This document shows positions 5,959 to 11,799 of a stretch of DNA of 11,799 bases, piece after piece. Source of the stretch: Humisphaera sp. (GTDB taxonomy: Bacteria > Planctomycetota > Phycisphaerae > Tepidisphaerales > Tepidisphaeraceae); contig JANXVV010000151.1 in NCBI GenBank assembly GCA_025351525.1, positions 1 through 11,799 on the forward strand, in the 5' to 3' direction. The position numbers were made by a program, and so were the translations under genes. Under the pieces are notes generated by a model that was not told where the DNA came from, made no database searches, and saw only the letters and a list, made by a program, of their open reading frames with translations. Each line of letters begins with the position of its first letter. Within the stretch, counting starts at the first letter, position 1.

Positions 5959-7764
5959 TCAATCCCCGCTCTCCAAAATCGCCATAAACGCCTCCTGCGG
6001 GATATCCACGCTGCCCACGCGCTTCATGCGCTTTTTGCCTTCCTTCTGTTTCTCGAGCAGCTTGCGCTTGCGGGTGATGTCGCCGCCGTAGCATTTGGCG
6101 GTGACATTTTTGCCGACGGATTTGATCGTCTCGCGGGCGACGATCTTTCCGCCGATGGCCGCCTGCAGGGGAATCTCGAACAGGTGCTTGTGGATCTCTT
6201 CCTTCAACCGCACCAGCAATTTGCGGCCTCTTGTCTCGGCATGTTCCTTATGCACCAGCACGCTGAGCGCATCGACTCGATCGCCGTTCACGAGAATATC
6301 CAACTTCACCAGATCGCCGCGACGGAATTCGAGGAAGTCGAAGTCCATCGTGCCGTAGCCTTTGGTGGCGCTTTTCAGACGATCGTAAAAATCGTAAATC
6401 ACTTCCGCCAACGGCAATTCATATTGGAGCATGACGCGGGTGGAACCGATGTATTCGGTCTTGCGATACACGCCGCGCCGGTCTTCGCAGAGCTTCATCA
6501 GCGCGCCGACGCCGTCCGCCGGCAGAATCAGATTCATCAAGATGAACGGCTCGCGGATCTCCTCCACATGGGTCGCGTTCGGCAATTCGCTCGGGCTGTC
6601 AATTCGGAAAACAGTGCCATCCGTCTTCTTCACTTCGTAGGTCACGGTCGGCGCAGTCTGAATCATGTGGATGTGGAATTCACGTTCGAGACGTTCCTGA
6701 ATGATCTCCATATGCAGCAGGCCGAGGAACCCGCAGCGGAATCCGAAACCGAGGGCATCGTTGCTTTCAGGCTCGAAGCTAAAGCTCGAATCATTGAGCG
6801 ATAAGCGGTCCATCGCATCGCGCAGTTCATCGTATTGCGTTTCACCGGACGGGTAAAAATCGCAGTACACCATCTGCTGAATCGGCTTATAGCCCGGCAG
6901 TTGCCCGGCCGCGGGATTGGCGGCATCGGTCACGGTGTCCCCGATGCGGACATCGTGCAGATCCTTGATCGCCGCGACCACGAAACCCACCTCACCGGTG
7001 CCGATGCGATCGACCGGTTTCGGGCGGGGCATCAGCTTGCCGAGATCGGTGATCTGATACACTTTATCCGTGCCCATGAAACGGATTTTCTGGCCTTTGA
7101 CCAGTTCGCCGTCCATCACGCGCACGTAGGTGATGACGCCGCGATAATCGTCGTAGATGCTGTCGAAGATGAGCGCTCGCGGCGGCAATTCCGGCTTGCC
7201 GGGGGGCGGGGGAAGTTTGTCGCACAGGGCCGAGATCAGTTCATCGACACCCTGCCCGGTCTTGGCGGAAACCAGAATGCAATCCTCCGCGGGAAAGCCG
7301 AGAATCTGCTCGATTTCCTCCGCGACGCGCACCGGGTCGGCACTGGGAAGATCGATCTTGTTGATGACCGGAATGATCTCCAGCCCGACTTCGATCGCCG
7401 CATAGGCGTTGGCGACGGTCTGGGCCTGCACGCCCTGCGTCGCGTCGACCACGAGAATCGCCCCTTCACAGGCCTGCAACGCCTTCTGCACTTCATAGTG
7501 AAAATCGACGTGCCCCGGCGTGTCGATGAAATTCAGCATGAACTTCTCGGAAACCGGGAATTTCTCGCTCTGATGATCGTGAAACACCGTCACCGCCGAC
7601 GCCTTGATCGTGATGCCGCGCTCCCGCTCGAGATCCATGTCATCCAGAATCTGGTTCTGAAACTCGCGCTCGGTGATGGCTCCGGCGCGCATCAGCAGAC
7701 GGTCGGACAGGGTGCTTTTGCCGTGATCGATATGGGCGATGATCGAGAAATTGCGAATCTGCAT
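5959..7764 (-). CDS. lepA: Elongation factor 4 (LepA), ribosome-associated GTPase
   Basis: The 601-residue product is a full-length LepA/EF4, a translational GTPase that binds the ribosome and can back-translocate tRNAs or assist initiation and assembly. The GTPase motifs are G1 AHIDHGKST (residues 10-18), G2 RGITIK (49-54), G3 DTPGHVDF (81-88), G4 NKID (135-138) and G5 SAK (166-168). The EF-2-like domains and the LepA-specific C-terminal domain follow, the latter with GGDITRKRKLLEKQKEGKKR near the end, which marks LepA rather than EF-G or TypA. The ATG at 7764 is a few residues shorter than many homologues and has no Shine-Dalgarno. The next gene begins four bases after its stop. Confidence 0.97.
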   Translation of the reverse strand: MQIRNFSIIAHIDHGKSTLSDRLLMRAGAITEREFQNQILDDMDLERERGITIKASAVTVFHDHQSEKFPVSEKFMLNFIDTPGHVDFHYEVQKALQACEGAILVVDATQGVQAQTVANAYAAIEVGLEIIPVINKIDLPSADPVRVAEEIEQILGFPAEDCILVSAKTGQGVDELISALCDKLPPPPGKPELPPRALIFDSIYDDYRGVITYVRVMDGELVKGQKIRFMGTDKVYQITDLGKLMPRPKPVDRIGTGEVGFVVAAIKDLHDVRIGDTVTDAANPAAGQLPGYKPIQQMVYCDFYPSGETQYDELRDAMDRLSLNDSSFSFEPESNDALGFGFRCGFLGLLHMEIIQERLEREFHIHMIQTAPTVTYEVKKTDGTVFRIDSPSELPNATHVEEIREPFILMNLILPADGVGALMKLCEDRRGVYRKTEYIGSTRVMLQYELPLAEVIYDFYDRLKSATKGYGTMDFDFLEFRRGDLVKLDILVNGDRVDALSVLVHKEHAETRGRKLLVRLKEEIHKHLFEIPLQAAIGGKIVARETIKSVGKNVTAKCYGGDITRKRKLLEKQKEGKKRMKRVGSVDIPQEAFMAILESGD

Positions 7765-7871
7765 ACGAAATTACACTGGTTGTGGGAAGGGGACATCGGG
7801 CGCAACCAATCAGTTTACGGCAAGTCGGCAGATTGGACAAATGCGGAAGTAAGGTTGGACTTCTACGGTCG

Positions 7872-7900
7872 ATGTTGGCGAGCAGAAAGACAAACGTCAA
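7872..7900 (-). promoter_or_regulatory. Weak candidate promoter of lepA
   Basis: TTGACG (7900-7895, 5/6 to consensus) and CAACAT (7877-7872, 3/6) are 17 bases apart on the minus strand. The transcript would have a leader of about 100 bases with no evident ribosome site. The -10 is poor, so this is only the best match seen in the 7765-7947 spacer, which otherwise shows no gene. Confidence 0.2.
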
Positions 7901-7947
7901 GACACGGAAAAAGGAAGAGCGGAATCGAGAGATCGGGTCATTTCAAT

Positions 7948-7984
7948 AATTGGTGGCATGGGCGAGACGCCCATGCCACCAATT
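7948..7984. repeat. Perfect 17-bp inverted repeat (WHGRDAHAT-type REP-like hairpin)
   Basis: The arms 7948-7964 and 7968-7984 are exact reverse complements around the three-base loop AGA. Read on the plus strand from 7951, the core would encode WHGRDAHAT, a chance peptide I recall from mis-annotated ORFs in planctomycete-like genomes, which suggests a dispersed palindromic repeat. It lies 16 bases beyond the stop of the surface protein gene, so it may end or stabilise that mRNA, though a short AATTATT is the only T-rich tail. Confidence 0.65.
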
Positions 7985-8000
7985 TCAAAGCACCCGATTT

Positions 8001-11000
8001 CTACACCAGAGGAGTAGTGACGCTGACTCCAGCCGACGGATCCGATACCACCACGCCATTGACCGCTCGCACCCGATAGATCGTGAAAAGTCCCGGTTTC
8101 GCATCAATGACAAAGTTTCGCACCCCGGTCGACGTTGTCCCTGCAACAGTTCCCTTCACGCTCCAATCCCAATTTTGACTGAGATACAAGGCGGGGCTTT
8201 GCAGGCTGGATGCCGATTCGATGTTGTAAAATTGTTCGGTCGTCGCATTGTCGGTGAACTGAATGGAAACCAGCTTTGATGACATCGGCGTCGCGGTGAG
8301 ATTCGTTGGCGCGGGAAGAGTGCGGGAAGGGTCCGTATGTCCGTCGTTTGAAATCATGACCGAGTCGTTGGCAAAGGTGAGGACGAAACTGCCGTCAGGT
8401 AAGACATTTACCGAAGTGGGAGTGCCATCGAGATGATTGAAAAGCAGATTGCCAAAATGGCTGAGGGACAAGTTGCCCGCATTGCCCAACGTGTTGTCCC
8501 CCGGATAGCCGAGCGTATTGTCCAGAGTGAGATCGGGGTTCAGGCGCGTGATCACCACCGGAAGGGCATTCCCGGGCGTGAAGACGGGGTAGCCGTTTCC
8601 AACAATCAACAGTTTACCATCGGACGTGAAAGTCATGATCGGCGCCTGCGAATAGTAGTAGCTCAACAACGGATAAACGGTTCGAACCACCTGCCCCGAA
8701 GCACTCACGATTGAGACATTCGTAGGCCGTCCAATATTGATGTCATTGGGTGCAAAAACCGTGGGTTCCAGGCCACCAATAAGTACCGCAACCGAACCAT
8801 CGAGACGCAGCGCGAGAGCGATGGGGGTTACAATACTGGTAAACGAGGGATCGGTGATTTTTGCGACACCACTCGTTCCGTAGGAGGTATCAGCCGTTCC
8901 GTCGACATTATATCGCGTGAGTGCGATGACTCCCGGAGTTGCGATGGTAAAAACTCCGCCGGCATAAAATGTACTTGCGACAATCAGTTGACCATTGGGC
9001 AGCGTGACGTGAGGGAGTGTGGGAACCGCCGTGCCAAAGTCGGCTGTGAGGATGTTCGCAGGGGGGTTATTGCCTCCTCCGATGATAATGATGCCGCTGC
9101 TGCTGCTGTCGCTAAAATTAAATTGCGATGCCGGAGTGACACCGCCGGTGATCGCCGGAACCGCAGGGGTGTTTGCGCTTGCAACGAGTGTGAAGTCATA
9201 GCTTCCGGTAACCGGATTGGTAAACACCCGCCCGGCCGCGATGGGGCCGGTGCGAAGGTGTACGCTTGCGCCGGCGACATAAAGCGAATAGAAACCGTCG
9301 GCATTCGTGTAGGTTGACACAGCCGGGTTGGACGGATCGTAAACATGCAGGCCGGCAATCCCCGTCTCGCCGGTGTTCCAGTACCCATTCTGATTCACAT
9401 CATCAAAAACGGTACCGCTGATCTTGGTGACAGTGACGGGTGCCGTGTTGTCCGAATACACCGCTCCGCTCACAGCGTAAGTGCGATAGGTGTACAAGGT
9501 TGACGAGAACAGATTGTTGTCTGCAAAGCTACGCGTCCCGGAATCGGCCGACCCTGCAACGGTTCCAAAATTTGTCCAATCGGGAACGTCATTACTTGCT
9601 CCGATTCTCTGAATGACAAATTTCTGTTCGTTGGTGGAGTTGTCATTGAACTGCAATTGAAACGTGGCGAGTGTTGAACCCGTTACCACCAGAGCAGTTG
9701 GCGCGGGAATAAGCCGGGCCGGGTCGATTGCGCCAGCACTACTCAGATTCACGGTGTCGTTCGTGAAGTGAATCTGCATGCTGCCGTCCACCGCACCGGT
9801 GACGGAAGTTACCGTGCCTTCCAGATGAGTAAGTTCCAGCAATCCATTTGTGCCAAAGGTAAGGTCCGGGGTAAGGTCGCTGTTATATCGCTTGAGAAGA
9901 ATCGGCCGATGGCTGGCCACATTGCGATCGGGACTACGCGTCCCGGCCACCACGATTTTGCCCGTGGGAAGAAAGGAAGCCAGTGTGGCGGAATCTCCCG
10001 CATTGAAATCGCGAATGCCGAATTGATCGGAATGAACGGTATGGCCCGATGGGTCCACCAGATTGATAAACTCGTAATTCTTATCCGTGGGAGCGACGGT
10101 TCCCACGACGGTGTATCCATCAGTTCGCCAGGCGAGGATTGTAGTGACCGTATACGGCGGCGCGGAATTGGTGATCGTATCGATCCGCTCCGTCCCCAGG
10201 ACACCAAAGTGGACGTCCACCGATCGATCCGCATTGAAACGGCTGATCGCGGCGCGGGAGCCGGGCGATCCTGATGTTCCAATTTCACTGGCCACGAGGA
10301 TTTTACCATCGCTCTGGGTGACGCTCGGAGTCCAACTGTAACTCGCCGTGCGCGCGCCGAAATCTTTACCCGCGACCGCCTGCCGATCGCCGAGTTGAAC
10401 GAAATATTTCCCGCCCCACAACGGCTGGGAGATCACCAAGTCCGCATCAGTCACCAGTCTCACAAGATAGTTGCCCGCCGTCAGACCGGTGAACGAATAG
10501 TTGCCATAGGCATCGGTGATCGAAACAGGGTCTCCCAAAACATAGTGGCTGATTCCCGGCAGGTCGAGATAAACCTTCTGGTCCCTGAAGCCAAATTCGT
10601 ATGTCCCGAGAATGCCGTCGAGATTATCATCGCCATACACAACCCCACTGATGCTTGCCCCGACAGTGACAACCGCCGGCGTCGTTACATACAGCGGACC
10701 GGCCACGTTGGATCGCACCGCCCCGTTCACCGCGTAGACTCGATAGTAGTAACTCGTGATCGGCTGGACCGTAGTGTCGGTGTACGAAACCGTTCCCGTG
10801 CTTGCCCCATAGGTTGCCCCGGACAAAGTTCCCACGCTCAGCCACGGTCCATCCACAAAGTCGGACCTCTCGATGGTGAACCCCTGATCGTTCGTGGAGT
10901 TATCTGTGAACGAAAACTGCGCGGCGTTCGCCGAGATGGAGATAATCTTGAGATCGGTGGGAGAATTGAGTGTCGAAATGCCGCCCGTGATTGAAACAAT

Positions 11001-11799
11001 ATTGCCTGCCCCGGTGACGGTCACCGTTACAGTCGGGTAACTGATGACGATGTTCGGGCCCTGCGGCAATGCCGTCGTGGGTTGGCCGGTGACAGATGAC
11101 GGCAGCGTGACAACGCCGAGCGATCCGAAGGTGAGGTCCGTTGAATTGTCGGCGTTGTATCGTGTGAGTGTAGCCAGATTGTTATTTATCCCGGCAACCA
11201 GGAGTTGGCCATCTATTAAAAAGTTAGGCGTGGCGGCAGGTGTGACTCCGAAATCATTGCCGGTTGAATTTTGACCCGCGCTCAATTGCAGAAAGTATTT
11301 GCCACCCCACAGCGGTGTCGTGGTGGTGTGCCCGGTCTGCGGCACCACGCGAACCAGGTAGTTGCCCGCACTCAGGCCTGTGAAATTGTAGTTTCCATTC
11401 ACATCCGCCGTGGCAACGGGGTCACCTGCGACAAGTGCGTTGATGCCGTTGAGGTCGAGATAAAGCTGGACCCCCGCAAATCCTGTCTCTCCGGCATCAC
11501 GCTGGTGATTGCCGTTCAAATCGTTGTAGACTATCCCGCTGATACCAGGTCCGCCAATGACGATCGGAGACGTCAGAATAACGCCGGTTGCACTCAGCGT
11601 GACATTCCCGCCTGGGTAAGTGATGACGGTATTACCACCCTGCGCGATTGCGCCGGTCGGTTGACCTGCAACACTCGGCGGCAGCGTCACCACGCCGAGC
11701 AATCCAAAGCCGACATCGGTTGATCCATCGAAATTGTATCGCGTCAGTGTCGCACGGCCGACCGCGCCGCCGGCGATGAGCGTCTGCCCGTTGACGATG
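8001..11799 (-). CDS. Giant modular extracellular protein (delta-60, SdrD B-like and FN3 cassettes), 5' partial
   Basis: The frame is open from the right window edge (first full codon at 11798) to a TAG at 8001-8003, giving at least 1265 residues; the TTG at 11702 is internal, not a start. Modules alternate: SdrD B-like/Cna-B domains at 11543-11247, 10652-10356 and 9422-9036; delta-60-type beta repeats between them, with six RYNxDxSxDxxFGxxG tails (near 11744, 11165, 10244, 9893, 8918 and 8549); and fibronectin-III-like domains at 10967-10677, 9704-9426 and 8315-8010. Each SdrD domain opens with a Ca2+-loop-like D-x-N-x-[ND]-G segment (11522, 10631, 9401). Sequence is Ser/Thr/Gly/Asn-rich with few Cys, typical of secreted surface proteins. 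The signal peptide would lie outside the window. The protein ends directly after the last FN3 with no PEP-CTERM, LPXTG or T9SS tail visible. Likely role is adhesion or matrix structure, which is inferred. Confidence 0.85.
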   Translation of the reverse strand, partial: IVNGQTLIAGGAVGRATLTRYNFDGSTDVGFGLLGVVTLPPSVAGQPTGAIAQGGNTVITYPGGNVTLSATGVILTSPIVIGGPGISGIVYNDLNGNHQRDAGETGFAGVQLYLDLNGINALVAGDPVATADVNGNYNFTGLSAGNYLVRVVPQTGHTTTTPLWGGKYFLQLSAGQNSTGNDFGVTPAATPNFLIDGQLLVAGINNNLATLTRYNADNSTDLTFGSLGVVTLPSSVTGQPTTALPQGPNIVISYPTVTVTVTGAGNIVSITGGISTLNSPTDLKIISISANAAQFSFTDNSTNDQGFTIERSDFVDGPWLSVGTLSGATYGASTGTVSYTDTTVQPITSYYYRVYAVNGAVRSNVAGPLYVTTPAVVTVGASISGVVYGDDNLDGILGTYEFGFRDQKVYLDLPGISHYVLGDPVSITDAYGNYSFTGLTAGNYLVRLVTDADLVISQPLWGGKYFVQLGDRQAVAGKDFGARTASYSWTPSVTQSDGKILVASEIGTSGSPGSRAAISRFNADRSVDVHFGVLGTERIDTITNSAPPYTVTTILAWRTDGYTVVGTVAPTDKNYEFINLVDPSGHTVHSDQFGIRDFNAGDSATLASFLPTGKIVVAGTRSPDRNVASHRPILLKRYNSDLTPDLTFGTNGLLELTHLEGTVTSVTGAVDGSMQIHFTNDTVNLSSAGAIDPARLIPAPTALVVTGSTLATFQLQFNDNSTNEQKFVIQRIGASNDVPDWTNFGTVAGSADSGTRSFADNNLFSSTLYTYRTYAVSGAVYSDNTAPVTVTKISGTVFDDVNQNGYWNTGETGIAGLHVYDPSNPAVSTYTNADGFYSLYVAGASVHLRTGPIAAGRVFTNPVTGSYDFTLVASANTPAVPAITGGVTPASQFNFSDSSSSGIIIIGGGNNPPANILTADFGTAVPTLPHVTLPNGQLIVASTFYAGGVFTIATPGVIALTRYNVDGTADTSYGTSGVAKITDPSFTSIVTPIALALRLDGSVAVLIGGLEPTVFAPNDINIGRPTNVSIVSASGQVVRTVYPLLSYYYSQAPIMTFTSDGKLLIVGNGYPVFTPGNALPVVITRLNPDLTLDNTLGYPGDNTLGNAGNLSLSHFGNLLFNHLDGTPTSVNVLPDGSFVLTFANDSVMISNDGHTDPSRTLPAPTNLTATPMSSKLVSIQFTDNATTEQFYNIESASSLQSPALYLSQNWDWSVKGTVAGTTSTGVRNFVIDAKPGLFTIYRVRAVNGVVVSDPSAGVSVTTPLV
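8010..9422 (-). repeat. Coding cassette 3: divergent SdrD B-like + long delta-60 + terminal FN3
   Basis: The SdrD B-like domain here is extended to about 129 residues (9422-9036) by a Ser/Gly/Ile-rich insert before the shared ADFG end. It is followed by a delta-60 region of about 230 residues (9008-8319) with two tails and by the last FN3-like domain (8315-8010), after which the protein ends within three residues. Confidence 0.7.
9096..9108. repeat. GCT trinucleotide tract inside the surface protein gene
   Basis: Four GCT units plus one base (GCTGCTGCTGCTG) encode, on the minus strand, the serines of a Ser-Asp-Ser4-Gly linker followed by four isoleucines encoded by ATC/ATT/ATA-like triplets. 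Slippage here would change linker length in whole codons without breaking the frame. Confidence 0.6.
9426..10652 (-). repeat. Coding cassette 2: SdrD B-like + long delta-60 + FN3
   Basis: This unit has a 99-residue SdrD B-like domain (10652-10356), a delta-60 region of about 207 residues with two RYN/RFN tails (10328-9708) and an FN3-like domain (9704-9426). The end of the delta-60 region (LEGTVTSV, then DGSMQIHFTNDTV and PAPTAL) has a clear counterpart in cassette 3, so these two cassettes share a more recent or more constrained linker. Confidence 0.7.
10677..11543 (-). repeat. Coding cassette 1: SdrD B-like + short delta-60 + FN3
   Basis: In transcription order this unit holds a 99-residue SdrD B-like domain (11543-11247), an 82-residue delta-60 segment (11225-10980) and an FN3-like domain (10967-10677). 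It is the shortest of three cassettes. Its SdrD domain aligns without gaps to that of cassette 2, sharing 52 of 99 residues by hand count, including the PLWGGKYF and NYLVR segments. Confidence 0.7.

Noticed and set aside
6835..8079. Plus-strand open frame of 414 codons opposite lepA
   Set aside because: It is the antisense shadow of lepA, rich in His, Arg and Asp from complementing ordinary codons, and runs through the intergenic hairpin into the next gene. It has no recognisable domain.
11157..11702. TTG at 11702 as the start of the surface protein
   Set aside because: The frame is open to the window edge and the residues upstream complete a delta-60 tail (RYNFDGSTD), so the true start lies outside the window.
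9768..11723. Several plus-strand frames (9768-10274, 10395-10994, 11271-11723) opposite the surface protein gene
   Set aside because: All are antisense to a continuous repetitive gene, with Arg/His-rich shadow composition and no conserved motif.
1..11799. CRISPR array, tRNA or rRNA genes
   Set aside because: No regularly spaced direct repeats, cloverleaf with CCA-end context or rRNA-like conserved segments were seen on either strand; the repeats present are inverted or protein-coding.

Overview
The window reads as a chromosomal segment of a Planctomycetota-like bacterium, perhaps of the Phycisphaerae. That placement is an inference. It rests on a class III (Firmicutes-type) fructose-1,6-bisphosphatase, a giant extracellular protein built from delta-60, SdrD B-like and fibronectin-III modules, a free-standing MshEN/GspE-N domain protein, genes often lacking a clear Shine-Dalgarno, and palindromic intergenic repeats of the 'WHGRDAHAT' type. 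No rRNA, tRNA, CRISPR array or transposase gene is visible.

Layout. 1-136 is a GC-rich, long imperfect palindrome beyond the 3' end of malate dehydrogenase (mdh, minus, 142-1077). mdh is divergent from fbp (plus, start probably 1219, end 3180), with a short shared intergenic region. fbp converges on a small minus-strand gene (3275-3760) encoding a stand-alone MshEN/GspE N-terminal domain, a candidate c-di-GMP sensor, with a nested palindrome (3195-3249) between the two stops. 3886-5954 is a minus-strand stability/toxin cluster. It holds a Phd/YefM antitoxin plus VapC PIN toxin pair (4553 to 3886), and upstream of it a second, toxin-first locus: a variant PIN protein (5954-5469), a candidate antitoxin (start probably 5446, end 5174) and a third gene (5177-4673) that overlaps it by 4 bases and appears frameshifted. 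The second locus starts only 4 bases after the stop of lepA (7764-5959, elongation factor 4), so it may be co-transcribed with lepA. A 236-base spacer holding a perfect 17-bp inverted repeat separates lepA from the 3' end of the giant surface protein gene (8001 to beyond 11799, minus), whose N-terminus lies outside the window.

How the parts relate. mdh and fbp are central carbon metabolism genes (TCA cycle and gluconeogenesis) read divergently. lepA is a translation factor. The PIN-domain loci look like accessory insertions between housekeeping genes; one hand-counted line there is clearly less GC-rich (28/60 at 5401-5460) than one in fbp (38/60 at 1741-1800). The most noteworthy items are the single-domain MshEN protein, the toxin-first PIN locus with an extended -10 promoter built over the toxin stop codon, the CCC-C +1 frameshift in the third gene of that locus, and the cassette architecture of the surface protein. 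None of these is a proven new system.
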